DNA of 64,000 nt from Trogon surrucura (lineage: Eukaryota; Chordata; Aves; Trogoniformes; Trogonidae). Position 1 is the first letter of the stretch. Each line of letters begins with the position of its first letter. Shown here piece after piece: positions 35,311-48,090 of the stretch. The position numbers and the translations under genes are program-made. The stretch is from contig CM036621.1 in assembly GCA_020746105.1 (NCBI GenBank), forward strand, positions 23,084,501 to 23,148,500, written 5' to 3'. The notes beneath the pieces were generated by a model. The model had not been told where the DNA came from. It ran no database searches and saw nothing but the letters and a program-made list of their open reading frames with translations.

Positions 35311-35630
35311 GAACAGAGCATCCAGAAGGTCCCTAGGCAATCTAGCTGCTTACCTACTCACACTGTTGAAAAGTTTTTCCTGAAGTCTACTCTAATTTTG
35401 CAATTTCTTTTCTAGTCATACCCAACACAAACACAGAAATTGGTCTTTTTCTCTTTGCAGCACACGTTAAAATTTTGAAATTATTTTAACTTCTCGAGCC
35501 TGAACAATCCTGATTGCCTCATTCTTTCCTTGGAGGTCCTGAGCTACTTCCAGCTGGTCCTCGTTTCTCCTCACGTGCGGTGTGGCAGCAGTCCACAGTT
35601 CCAGTACACAGTACAGAGAAAAACCGTGTG
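35311..35630 (-). mobile_element. Old decayed CR1 fragment
   Basis: On the plus strand the order of reversed CR1 blocks is recognisable though badly mutated: a CTACTCACACTGTTGAAAAG segment, a TTTTTCCTGAAGTCTACTCT segment, then TTCTCGAGCCTGAACAATCC followed by a degenerate block around ACAGTTCCAGTACACAGTAC. It lies upstream of, and opposite in orientation to, the young CR1 at 35815. Confidence 0.45.
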
Positions 35631-35814
35631 TCTCAGACGCTGGGCTTCTTTATACGTATTATTTGTGTTGTGGACTCATGTACAAGGGATGATCCACTAC
35701 ATCATCTACTTCTTTTCCACAAGCCTCCTGCTTAGGTGGCTTTCGCTGTGTGGTAATTGTGCTGACAAACCTTGCCCAAACAAGATGTTCACCTCAAGCA
35801 ACAGCAAAACACAC

Positions 35815-36776
35815 GGTTGAAGGGAAGAAGGCAGAGGGTTGTGGTCAATGGGGCTGAGTCTGGCTGGTTGCCTGTGTCTAGTGGGGTCCCTCAGGGGTCA
35901 GTGCTCAGGCCGGTGCTTTTCAATATATTAATCAATGATCTGGATGAGGGATTAGAGAATGTTGTCAGCAAGTTTGCTGATGATATGAAATTGGGAGGAG
36001 TGGTTGACACACCAGAAGGCTGTGCAGCCATTCAGAGAGACCTAGACAGGCTGGAGGGCTGGGTGGGGAGAAATCTTAAGAAGTTCAGCAAGGGCAAGTG
36101 TAGAGTTTTGCACTTGGGAAAGAATAACCCCATGTGCCAATATAGGTTGGGGACTGCCCTGCTGGAGAGCAGCAAAGGGGAAAGGGACCTGGGGGTTCTA
36201 GTGGACAGCAGGATGACCGTGAGCCAGCAATGTGCCCTCGTGGCCAAGAAGGCCAATGGCATCCTGGGGTGTATTAGAAGAGGAGTATCAAGTAGGTCAA
36301 GAGAGGTCCTCCTGCCCCTCTACTCTGCCCTGCTGAGGCCGCATCTGGAATATTGTGTCCAGTTCTGGGCCCCTCAGTTCAAGAAGGACAGGGAGCTGCT
36401 TGAGAGAGTCCAGTGCAGAGCCACAAAGATGGTGAAGGGAGTGGAACATCTCCCTTCTGAGGAAAGGCTGAAGGAGCTGGGTCTCTTTAGCTTGGAGAAG
36501 AGGAGGCTGAGGGGTGACCTCATTAATGTTTATAAATATGTCAAGGGGGAATGTCAGGAGGATGGAGCCAGGCTCTTTTCAGCGGCGTCCACTGACAGGA
36601 CAAGGGGCAATGGGTGGAAGCTGGAACAGAGGAGGTTCCAGAAAAATATGAGGAAAAACTTTTTCACTGTGAGGGTGACAGAGCACTGGAACAGGCTGCC
36701 CAGGGAGGTTGTGGAGTCTCCTTCTCTGGAGACATTCAAAACTCGCCTGGACACGTTCCTGTGCGCTCTGCTGTAG
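35815..36776 (+). pseudogene. CR1 ORF2 fragment (C-terminal RT)
   Basis: The frame is open from the truncation to TAG at 36776. It retains [20 protein letters not shown] (catalytic Asp pair present, Met for the usual Thr) and the C-terminal [10 protein letters not shown] and [17 protein letters not shown] blocks. It has SVLRPVLFN where the 3.2-kb and 20-kb copies have SVLGPVLFN. The endonuclease and RT motif A are missing, so it cannot act alone. The apparent 43 extra N-terminal residues before 35815 are host sequence in frame by chance. Confidence 0.9.
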
Positions 36777-36863
36777 GTGATCCTGCTCTGGCGGGGGGGT
36801 TGGACTAGATGATCTTTGAGGTCCCTTCCAACCTCTAACATTCTGTGTGATTCTGTGTGTGTG
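35815..36863 (+). mobile_element. 5'-truncated young CR1, sister of the 18-22 kb copy
   Basis: Homology to the full-length copy starts abruptly at 35815 (matching about 21,667) inside RT and continues to a tail of ATTCTGTG units that has degraded to TGTGTGTG. By eye the two copies differ at only a few percent of sites, so they come from the same recently active subfamily. Confidence 0.95.
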
Positions 36864-37069
36864 CAAAAATTTAAAAGTCAAGTTATTTAAAGCGGAAGGG
36901 AGGAAATAAGGGAGAGGAAGCTGTGCATGCATGTAATTCATTACCAGAGAAACATTTTAGTAGAAGCTAGTAGTAAATATGAAAACAGAAACATTTTTAG
37001 TTTCTACAAACACAAATGAGATAGGCATTTATACAGTTTGGGTTTTTTTTTTACCTCCTTGCCTTTCAG

Positions 37070-37258
37070 TGAGGTGTGTGTGCTCTTAAGTGTTTCTGAA
37101 ACTCTCACTCATAATTACTTAATTGTCCATTATGGAGATTTTATCCCTTCCTCCAGAACAACTGATCATCAGGTACTCCTGGAAACAGAACACCGTACTG
37201 CAGTTATCATTTCTCTGACTGGATATGGCATTCTCATCTTCTCCATTATTTATTTCTC
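37070..37258 (+). CDS. Candidate plus-strand exon with a membrane segment
   Basis: An excellent acceptor (TTTTTTTTACCTCCTTGCCTTTCAG) and a good donor (CTC then GTAAGT) enclose 189 bases. Only one frame is open across all of it, phase 2 to 2 (62 codons). It starts EVCVLLSVSETLTHNYL and ends with a hydrophobic run TAVIISLTGYGILIFSIIYF that looks like a membrane helix. No partner exon with matching phase was found nearby, and the other candidate exons here are on the opposite strand. It could be part of a nested plus-strand gene, a non-coding RNA, or chance. No family is recognised. Confidence 0.3.
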
Positions 37259-40200
37259 GTAAGTGCATTTTACGATGCAAGGTAAGCCAAAAAGGAAACT
37301 GGGTTTTATAATAAAACGAATCATGATATCAAAGAAACAAAGTCATGAAGTGATGGACAGAAATTTTTCTTTTATGTATTTGTGCACGGACACCTGAGTT
37401 TTGAAACCTATCATACAGTATTTATGGCAAGACCTAAAAACGTCACCTACAGTTAAAACCAGGAAGCTGTATTTTGTGACCAAGTTGTTGAGAAAGCATC
37501 GTATCATTTGTTTCAACTACATTCTCACTGCTATTCACATCAGAGCACGCACTGAAAGGTTTCAGCCAAGGTTAGGATTGCTATAGATACGTACCTACCC
37601 AAACACATAACACAAGCACTCAACTGTATATGTATACATGATCAGATTTCTGGATGCCTAGCAAAAGACAGTCCCTGTCCTATATATTTTTTAAAGAAAC
37701 ATGAGATGGCACACCAGCGTTAGAACCGATGTATTATCCTAACTTGGCAAAACCTGAACTGAGGCAGCAATTAAGTAAACTACCAAAGTTCACATGAAAA
37801 GCAGAGCGAGGGACCTATGTCAAATTTTCTAATCCCAGTTACAGCACATTAACCACAAAACAGTCCTCCTGCATTCCTTTCCCTCATCACCAAATAAGAC
37901 AGATATAAGATGCCGGCACCCAACACTGACTCACAGCAATACTGGTGGCTAAACAACATGTAACGATTCTCAAAGAGAAAGCAGGAAATACTTCCATTCT
38001 TTACTGTCCTGAATCTGGGAACCCAGTATCACTGTTTTCATTCCTCCTCTGCCAGTTGACACCAAAGGCCTGTGCAGGCAGGGTTTAAGCGAGTGATTTA
38101 TTTTGGCTGTTAAGTCACAAGAACTAAAAGAATTGCTTTGGTTACTTCACCCTTAAAACAAGAGTAACATGGAGTGCTGCTAGAACAGCTGGAAAGAGGA
38201 AGATCATGCCTCAAAGTACAGCTCTTGTACATGTGAACAGACTCCAAGAAACAGAGGATTAATTGAAAAAAACACTACCAAACCTGTCAGAGACATCTTC
38301 ACCTCTACTTGACAAAAGCGTGCAAAAAGAGGTAAGAGTGGCATCAGAAGCAAATATACATTTTCACAAAGAAAATCTGAAGTGCTGCAGGGAACGCTGG
38401 AAAAGACAACAGCTGAATCAGAAACCAGCTTAGAAAGGGACATCTCCCCGAGAGCCCTAACAAATCCATTACAAGACCCTAGGGAGATGTTAAAAAACAA
38501 GGGGCTTTTGTAGCAATGTTTAACACTCCTTTATGCGACACAGCGCATATATTTACCAAGAAGAGTAATGCAGCACACTGAAAGTAAAAATACAGTTGTG
38601 TACTGAAAGAAGTTAAGAAGACAAGACAGCATTTGATCAAAGACACACAAAAGGTAAGGTACAAATAATGTCAGAAAACCTGATATGGGTTTATTTCAAA
38701 GACGAGGGAAGAAACCACAGAGAGAGAGCTGGTAGAAAAATATCACAGAGGTTATGCTTGCAGTTCAGTGAAAAAGCCTAAAGCAGCCTTACAACGAAGC
38801 ACAATCTGTAACAAGCAAGCAAAAGAGCCAAGTATCAAGGTGCACAGTGGGCACACAGGAAAAACATCTGACTGGGTACTTTTATGACCCATTTTGTTCA
38901 TTTCGTATTAATGATAGCTTTCTGATCACTTTATGTTTGTATCCAGGCAACAGGACCAACCACGCATGTAAGAGATCAGGATGCTATTAATATATCTTTA
39001 AGCTGGGGTAGATGACAATTTTTTACAGAAGCATCAGGCCTTCTTCCCTCGCCACCAACTGGGAAAAAAAAAATTATCCCACTCACACTCCGGATTATGC
39101 GCTCTGCTGCAATACAGCAGCAAACTGCTCCCATCACACAAATTACCATGTGATAAGCACCAATTCCACTTCCATCATGTGATATTTTCATATCAGTATA
39201 GTTGGGCAGGAAATGGGTAGTTGGGACAATTCATCAACTCCTCAACTTGCTTTCCAGCACGTCCGCAGAGTTCTGAGAAAAGGAGGTGGACCACGGGCTG
39301 GATTCACATTGCAATGGATCCGATCTGCTGTCCACTCTCCTCATCTTTGAGCGATATTACAGTTCTTGCTCTCATGCTCCATCTCTCACACACAGCTTTC
39401 AATCTAGCAACATCAGTATGATTTACAGAAGAAAACAAAAGTAAAGATAAGGTAACGCATGCAATCAGCTAAATGGCAATGGTATTTTCCAGCGTAACAC
39501 GCTGACATCAGCTAAATACAGAATCCATTCCCCTCTGTCCAAAAGAAATGCCTGTATGCTATTAATACCACAAAATGAAGCTCAGCTGTATAAATAAAAC
39601 CTCTCACTGCAGCTAAGTCTTCATCATCTCTCTGGCATCCACCACCTTCTCTTCACAACAAAACTCTCAGGAGGGCCTTCCGTGTAGGTTTTCACAGCAA
39701 GCCTGTTGGTCACGTACATTGGGCAGGAATGCAAGTCTGGTTTTATTATCTCCTCTTGGCGAGTTAACATTTATGAACAATTAGGCTGGAATAGGAAAAA
39801 AATAAAATCAAACAATGAAGTTCTGAGGGAAATGCTCAAGTAACTATCTGCAAGTCAGCATGGTTTAAAATGGAAATGTACTGGCTGGAAGTCAAGGGGA
39901 CTTGTATGCTCTTTCAAGAGATTCGCTGACGTATTGGATGACCTCAAGCACATCACTTGATCTTTCCCACACTAAAAAAAATCTCCTTATACGACCTTCC
40001 TAGGTAGCTCACTTTGAGAATTAAAAAATAAATACACTGTAAATCCTCCTATTATTACTACTGCTGTTACTATGGGGGCTGGAACTGTCGTCAGCAAACA
40101 GGCAGGACATAATTTAATTTTCTTCAAATATTTATTATGCGACAATACAGCCATCTGTTTAACACTCATTATATTTAGTTTCTGTCTTAAAAAACAGAAG

Positions 40201-41244
40201 GAAAGAAGATACCAGCTTCTGCCTCTCACTTCCACATATCCTTTCCAGCCACATATGTACTAATACATGGCCAACATCCTTTCAACTGTAGCACACAAGA
40301 AATTGCAGGAAAGCAGACAAAATTTCAGCTTGGATGAAAACACTTCCAACAACAAATTTATTCTCCAATATAGCAAAATCAGTATCCCTAACTTTAGTAG
40401 TATTAAATGAGTTTTAGTTTCAGCACTGAGGACAAAGGACAGGATATGAAGGAAAATGGTGGGACAAGAAGACATAGATGGCAATAAAGCACTGTATATG
40501 ACCATATACTAAAAGAGGATAGATCTAAGAATATTACTTTTCCATACAGAAAAAGTAACTTTGCAGTAGCATTAATTTTTCTCCAGTATATTATAAAATA
40601 AACCATCATTCTCAAGCAAAAGCTGTTGCACAAAGGTGCCTTTGCACCTGAACGTATTCTACTTGGACACTTCTATGAAAATGCTTCTCTCTGTTTGCAC
40701 TGTCCTCTTTCATCAGTCTGCATGCAAAAATTTTTTATCTAACATCTCATGTCTTATCACTGGAAATTTGAGATAATACAAAGTCAAGGAGGCAGCAAAA
40801 AATCTAAACTAATTAACACACCCTGCGTGAATTTGCTAATGAGGAAAACAAAGAGACGGCACTGACCAAATTACACTCATCTCCTTTTATCCTTCTCTAT
40901 TCCCTCCCCTACTACTCCAGTTCTGAGATCACAAACCGCTCCCAACACGCCTCAGCTCCTGGCAGAGCATCTCTCACCACGTCAGTCCTAGTCCAACAAT
41001 GTAATTCCAATGTACAGAATTCAGCCCTAACCAGGAGTATGTCCTCATTTTCTACAGCTGTTTATAAACTGGGATATCGCACCAGGTCAGTCATGCCTCC
41101 CTCAGAGGCCAGCATCTAACACCCCCATAAAAAAGGGCATGGAGCTCCGGCTGAAGAAACTGCAGCGCATGGGTGACAACGCAGAAGCCAAATGCATAAA
41201 TGCACAAGGATGCCCAAAGTTACAATGCTTGGATTATTTTAAAC

Positions 41245-41537
41245 AGTTTCTTTACAGATCTTTTATTGCTGGCAAGTCTTTATTTTCACATAATCAAAAG
41301 GTAACGTGTTATAATGTTACAACAGCGATACACTGACAGCATTGATTAATTTACTGGCGTTTGATGGTTGAATAGATAGTGAACAATAACTCCCTAATAC
41401 AGTGTCACTCTTCTGTCAACTACACGTTTGTTGATAGGTCTTTCTGTTCATGAATTGTAGATTTCAAACACATGAAGCAAATACATTTTTTTAAAAATAG
41501 GGCTAACAGGACCAATAAGGATCCAAATACTGTCTTT
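41245..41537 (-). other. Possible terminal exon with polyadenylation signal
   Basis: The minus strand has a very strong acceptor (TTTCTCTTTCCTTTTTGTGCAG), then a frame in phase 2 reading KTVFGSLLVLLALFLKKCIC, a hydrophobic segment, that stops at TAG (41420). An AATAAA lies at 41267-41262, about 150 bases beyond the stop, followed by unremarkable sequence. The arrangement fits a last exon, but upstream exons are not identified, and such patterns arise by chance in AT-rich DNA. Confidence 0.25.
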
Positions 41538-44500
41538 CTGCACAAAAAGGAAAGAGAAACCTGATCACTTAGAAGAGGTAACATCTCTTTTGAAACTATT
41601 TCTGTGTTTGTGGCCATAAGCCACCAAATCAATTTCCACCTAGCGAAGCCATCTGACCAGAAGGGGTGCCGGCAGCCCCGCCCAGCCCTGGCCCTCATGC
41701 CTCAAGGGAGCATCGATGCTACAAACAACACACCCAGTGAAGGTTGCCCTGTACCGGCACAGCCCAGCACTTCAGGTGCAGCGGAGTAGGTCAGGGTAAC
41801 ACATGGCATTTTAATGTGTAAATGACAAAGTAACATCAACAGGTTGCCAGAGCACCTCTCAACCCACCCGTATCAGCAGCACAGAAACAACAGTTGCCCA
41901 GCTGGGAGTCACACTCCTGCCGAACAAGGGTTGAGCACTGGCAGAAGCCTCTAACCTCTCTCCAGCTTCTCAACAAGGACAAAGGTTTAGACAAACACAA
42001 CAGCAAGTACAGTTCAGTCCAAAACGAGGTAACGCTGGACTTTGTTTAAACCAAATACGATTTGAGAGCAGAATAAAGATGTGCCATTGTCTTGTCTGAT
42101 CGATCCAAATAACAGCTACATCTACTCGCTGCTATAGCTCTTGAAGATAGCTAAAAAAACCCCAACCCAACCAAAGTCTGCATTATTCCTCAATTCTGTC
42201 AAAATCCTGCACTTATTTTAAGTAGTCTGCCTGCACTGTAGAACATGTTTCTACCTAATATTTTACCACCAGTGTAATAATCTAAGACCTTCCTTTTAGT
42301 GGGGTAGTCATGGTTCTGATAAGAACTTAAACCACTTCAAAATTATATAGGACATAAAAAGCATCATTCTGAATTTGGCCTAAAACTCATTCACATTAGT
42401 ATTCTACCATCTATACTGTCCAATTCCAGGCATTTCAAAGACTTGCAGAAGACAGTCTTGAAGACAAATTTGCAAAATAGTCATAAGGAAAAGTAGTCCT
42501 TATTACCCTTTACACTTAAGAACACCTTAAACTCGAGGAAGTTCTCTCTGCCTTCCAAAAGGCCTTAAAAAGTTTGTCTGCATTTGCAGGATTTGTTCCT
42601 CTAACAACTACTACTCTCCTAGCACATAAATGTTAGACTTTGTGACTCCACAAAGTTTTAACCTCAAGCATGTACTGCAGCAATGAGTTTCACAAATTAA
42701 TTTGTGCACTGAATGAAATATTTTTCCTTTGGCCAGATTTGAATTTGTTACTTTCCAGTATCACCAACAGCCTCCCTTTCTGATGACAGCAAGCCATCTA
42801 TTCTTAAACCACTACTCAAAACAAGAAATCATCAGTATCTCTTTTACAGAGAAACTATTTCATAAACAGAAAGTACTCTGCAAGGACCATAACTCACAGA
42901 GATGCTGTAATCAGTATGAAAGCCACCAATAATGCACATGCTGCACCTTCTGCACCGAGATGACGTTTCCTACCAGCAGTATTACCCTTTCTGTACCCCT
43001 GCACTAGGGCCTGAAGAACAGAGCTCAGAGCACCTCCCTCACAGCCTAGGAACAACACGACCAAAGTCCCACCGTGAAATCATCAGCAATGCCATCGTTG
43101 TGAAGAATGATGGTAAACACAGAGTTTTCACAGGGCTCCTGGGTTTTCTGAACCCATGTCAGCAAACTGCAGTGTACTAGAGACACTCCTCCCTTGAGAG
43201 TGGGAGCAAGTTCAGCAGTTGTACGGATTAGCCAGTCACTGGAGTATTGTTCTTTTGAACTGGCTATCAGACATAATTCCTACCTGCAGGATGTGGAGGT
43301 TGCAGCAGTTGGTGCCTTCATTATGCTGTTTTACAGAACTAAAGAGGCATATACAAAAACCTGCCAAACAATGCCTAAAGATTGCTGAAAGGGGTTACTT
43401 AGCTGACAGAAAGGAAGAAATACACTTAACCCACTTGGAGAATCCAACATCGTATTTGTCCTCTATCCACCCCAAATTGTCAGAGCAGGCTAAGCCGTTT
43501 CCTTACACTTTTCGCCGCAACAAAGCGGATCTTCTACCCTGGTCTGGCCAGAACTACTGACAGAAGTTGGAGCCAACCCCACATCAGTGTGCTAGCTACC
43601 TTCCCCTCCATCATCCGAAAAACTAAAGATGAAGCATGTGACCTCAGTTAAGAAGCCTTGCACAGTCAGTAATTCATCTCTTGCAATTACAGGTGGCACT
43701 GAAATAGATCAAATATCTTGCTAGCCATCTACAGAGGTACTCTTATTTGATTTTCTTTGTTTTTCTTGTATTGACAACATGAACGGATATCTAAACACTG
43801 TTAAAGAGATCAGGTATTATCTCCCTGATGTTAGCTATGCGGGCTTCACTCGGGTCAAACAATTTCTCCATTTATTAGAAGAACAATTCCAGATGACTCA
43901 ACAGTTTTTAAAATATTAAATTAAAAGGTGTCGCTGATAGGGCTAACGATGAGATCACTGCTAATTCTGAAATGGCACAAGCTTATGCAATGGTTTCAAG
44001 TAATTTGATGCTGGCAATAACCAAGGACCAATGACATTGTGTTTTATGACATACAAAAAAAGGTCTTTTGGCACTCAGAGAGGGATTATGACAAAGAATG
44101 CTCAATCTGGATGAGCCAGGGACATTCATTTTGGTCGTAAACCAAAACATTGGTCAAACAGCACTTTTCATTAGTTTTGTCACATTTATCTAATGGTAAA
44201 AAGTTAAATACAATGGGTATTTGCCAAGTCCCTCCTGGTCAACACCGGCTGCAAGTGAATACGGTCCCGCTTGCCTGACTGCACATCCTTCTCCGGAGCA
44301 GCAGAGGCAGGAACCTGCCAGTGCTCCTACCCCTCCCACTGCACACACGCTTCCAGTCACCCTGCCACACAATCCAACCGTGCCTACTTGGAAAACCATC
44401 ACTTTAGCAGGTCCTGTAAAAAACCAGAACAATCCTACATGATCTACCCACAGACACTAAGACAGGACAAAGACCTGCCCTATAAGCTACTGTTTGCCCT

Positions 44501-46542
44501 TCATCACTGAGAACTCAGTTTCACTATCTCCAAAGAGCCATCTGTGTTCTACTCAATTCACCTGTTTTTACCTTTCCCTGAAACAGTACCGACAAACAAC
44601 TACACTCACTTGCTAGTTAAGTAGTCAGGGAAGGAGAAATAGTAGACACAGCAAGCACCTTCCACCAATACACGTTATGCAGGTGAGATAAAAGGCAAAA
44701 GCATTTTACAAAAAGGCCTCAAGCAAATGCCATTCTCCATTTGATCCCAAAAAATAACCTCTAGCACAAACTACTTAGAGCTTCAGAACAGCTGAATTCA
44801 ATGCTGGGCACAAAACGAAAAGGTCGATTACAAATCAACATCTTCTTTAAGTTCCTTTCATTTAGAAAAGGACTTCTCCGCATTGATTCTCCCTCTTCCA
44901 CCTAGGCTTCTCTTCCAAGCCTTAACACCTGACACAATAAGTTTGTTCTTTAATACGGAAAACATGCATCCAGCAACTTTTTCCTGTGGGTGCAGCTGAC
45001 AGAGGTAGAGGAATGTGACTCACTTCCTGTTTGGTTTTTTTTTTTAAAGCCATCAGCAAAGTCTGTGGCTGCCTCCTACCCCAACTTTCTGCTCCAGAAG
45101 ATCTCATGCACCCACTCCCACCACCAGCCCTCCTTCTTCCCCATAAAGGGCAGGTGGCTCACAATCAGCCCTGTGCAGAAACAAAGAGACCCCACGAATC
45201 CATGGGTCAGCAGGCAATAACAGCGATGTCTGCTGCATTTGTATGCTGACTATTCCAAGCAGGAAGCTTCTGGATGCAAGGACTGCCTCACCTCTTCTAT
45301 AGAAGACATTTCCTAGGGCTAAATAAATAACACTGTTATTTATTTAAATACCAATCACACCTTTTGAGAGGAAAAAAAATTTCCACGAAGTTACAAAATG
45401 GACAGACACCTCAAAATCTGCACACAGGTTGTCAGCAGCAAACTTAGAATAAGGTGGTCTTGTAACAGAGTAGAAGCAGGTCAAGCATGTTTTTGTTGCG
45501 TTTTAACACAATGATCAGCTTAATTGTTCACCTCTTTGGTCTCTTTGACGTGAGGACACGGATTTGAGCTAGGTAATATGGAAAAATGTGTCTGCTTTAA
45601 TTACAGTGCCTAATGATCCACTGACCACACAGAGATTTTTGTCTGGGACTGCTTATGAACAAAGTGCCAGATCGCAGGACTGCTCAGCTACATCAGCAAG
45701 TGCAACGGAAAAAAGACTAACATAACACAAGATACTCCAGTCTACAGAAAACACAGCAAGTCCACAAAGAGGCCTCAAATTTAAATCCCTGCAGATATAA
45801 ATTAGAAGACGAGTAATCCTCCTGGAACAATACCATGGAATTCTTGATGTAGAAAACAACAATAAGGAGTGGTATTTTTTTACCCCTCAGAAGTAAACTT
45901 GAAGAAATGTAACTACTGAAACAACTGTGCAGTAACACACCACCGAGATGAAAAGGGAGCCATACCTCTCTGAGCTGTTACTTCACTCTCGAGTCTAAAA
46001 GGATTTCCTCATGACCACCACCAATAAAGCGTGTTAAAGACTTTGCGTGTTGGCTGTTATGTTAGAATATCTTCTGAAGCTGCACTGTTCTTCACAGGCA
46101 ACACCAACTCAAGGTGGTCTGTGAGCTGAGCTATTAGAGAGGGATCCGATCAACATTTATCCTACTTTCTGTGAGATCTGCTGTTCCACCAGCGGATTCC
46201 TGCCCATTTCCTTGCTCTATCTTTAAGTTCCACGGCCTGGAAAACACCTGTGCCACAGCATGTTATTCTTGCAATTTATTCCCTAAAGAAACAGGGTAAA
46301 AAAAAAAAAGAGGCTGGCTTGATAAGGAAAAAGAAAATACTACATCTGGACAAGATGACTGCACAAGGAAAGGAAATTACTGACTCATGAGCTGTATATT
46401 AAGCTCTTTCACAGGACCTCCCACCCTCAACCTCCGCGCTTCCTTTTTCCCCTAAAAGTGCTTAGATTAATGGGTTCTTCTCCCTGTACGCTAGCAAAGC
46501 CTCCCTATCGCTTAGGCCAAAACACTAACACTATTGTCATGG

Positions 46543-47205
46543 AAGAGAACACCAAAGGACAAATACGGGTTGGGCAATGAGTGGATTGAGAGCAGCCCTG
46601 TGGAGAAGGACTTGGGGGTGTTAATGGATGAAAAACTGAATACCAGCCAGCAATGCGTCCTTGCAGTCCAGAAAGTCAATCGTTTCCTGGCCAGCTGGTC
46701 AAGAGTGGTGATTCTCCCCCTCTACTGTGCTCTACTGAGACCTCACCTTGGGGTGCAGCTTTCAGCTCCAGGGCCCCAGCATAAGAAAGACACAGACCTG
46801 CTGGAGGGGGTCCAGAAGAGGGCCACGAAGATGACCGGGGGCTGAGCACCTCCCCTATATGAGGACAGGCTGAAAGAGCTGGGGCTGTTCAGCCTGGATG
46901 AGGGAAGGCTCTGGGGAGAGGAAGTGCAGTGTCAGGACAAGGGGTAATGGTTTCAAACTGAAAAGGAGTAGATTTACATTAGACGTTAGGAAGAAATTCT
47001 TTACTGTGAGGGTCGTGAGACACTGGAAAGGTTGCCCAGAGAAGCTGTGGAAGCCATCTTCCTGGAAGTGTTCAAGGCCAGGTTAGACAGGGGATTGAGC
47101 AACCTGGTCTAGTGGAAGATGTCCCTGCCCATGGTAGGACAGTTGGAACTAGAGCAGCTTTCAAGATCTCTTCCAATCCAAACCATTCTATGATTCTATT
47201 ACAAA
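46543..47205 (+). mobile_element. Older, internally deleted CR1 copy
   Basis: The copy shows CR1 ORF2 C-terminal blocks in order: ESSPVEKDLGVLMDEKLNT, QQCVLAVQKVN, LPLYCALLRPHLG and DLLEGVQKRATKM, then a frame-disrupted [18 protein letters not shown]. The 3' end is CCATTCTATGATTCTATT. Part of the region after QKVN is missing and there are several frameshifts. It is therefore older than the copies at 3.2, 20 and 36 kb, and of a different subfamily. Confidence 0.88.
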
Positions 47206-47861
47206 ATACAGAAAGTAATTCAAGGTATGAGGTTTTGCAACTCATTATGCCTGAAAGGCAAAGAAAAAATTCCCAGCGAACACAGCAAGTTCAGCTCCCA
47301 AGATGTAGTATTTCAAGGCTGCAAACCGCGCATACCACTCTATAACACAAGTAAGAAGAATTAATTAACCGTGCTTGTTTAACTCATGCTGTTGTGCTCT
47401 AAAAGTTCAATTAATACTAGAAGATACAAAGAAACCTTCAACCCGTGTCATTCTTTTTTCCTTATAGTAGTGACAATAAAATATGTATAGATGGTAGAAT
47501 GAGTTTGGGAAATTTATATTTTGGCCTTGCATTTGCATGATCCATTTAAGTCAGAAGTTGTTTAATGAGGACACAGTAAAGTTGCATAAGCAAAAATAAT
47601 TCTGATGAGTGTTTGTCCTCACAGCCTTCAGAATATCAGAAGGTGGTGGTGTACATCCACACACGTGCCTCTGTGCATGTCCCTCCTCCTGCCTACAATT
47701 TCCACTTTAAAACAAAATCCCAACTGATGAATTTCACTGCAAAACCACCCCACTGTTACCACGTGATCTGCCACAGGGACATCTTGAGCTAACCATAAGT
47801 TCTAACAACCAGTATAAAATGGGAGGAGAACTGCCAGAAGATTTAAGTATTCTCTGACAGA
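47206..47861. other. Unassigned stretch
   Basis: No gene or repeat is recognised between the two CR1 remnants. Confidence 0.4.
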
Positions 47862-47948
47862 CAGGTCAGATCCTGCTCGGGCAAGGGGGCTGGACTCGAT
47901 GACCTCCAGAGATCTCTTCTAACCCCTAACACTCTGTGGTTCTGTCAT
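47862..47948 (+). mobile_element. CR1 3'-end fragment
   Basis: A short solo CR1 3' end: GGGCAAGGGGGCTGGACTCG, GATGACCTCCAGAGATCTCT, then AACACTCTGTGGTTCTGTCA. Extreme 5' truncation left only the 3' UTR. Confidence 0.8.
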
Positions 47949-48000
47949 TCAGATGCAGAGACCTGGATTCCATCCAAGGCACAAGAAGGTGCTGCAAACC

Positions 48001-48090
48001 TTTCTATCTTCTTGGTTTGTATCTTAGCTATTCCATCTTCTTTTCTTTCTATCTACTTCTTCTGTATCTTAGCTATTCTGTCGTCTTTTC
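48001..48090 (+). repeat. 45-bp tandem duplication
   Basis: Two head-to-tail units, 48001-48045 and 48046-48090, share the start TTTCTATCT and the core TGTATCTTAGCTATTC, with about seven or eight mismatches. The unit is a multiple of three, so the overlapping open frame repeats a LYLSYS-type motif, but no coding role is claimed. Confidence 0.8.

Larger units (their letters stand above)
36864..46542. other. Nearly ten kilobases without a recognised gene
   Basis: AT-rich, intron-like DNA with no CR1 recognised. It includes two isolated exon candidates, at 37070-37258 (plus) and 41245-41537 (minus), listed separately. Remaining open frames are short and unsupported. Confidence 0.4.
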
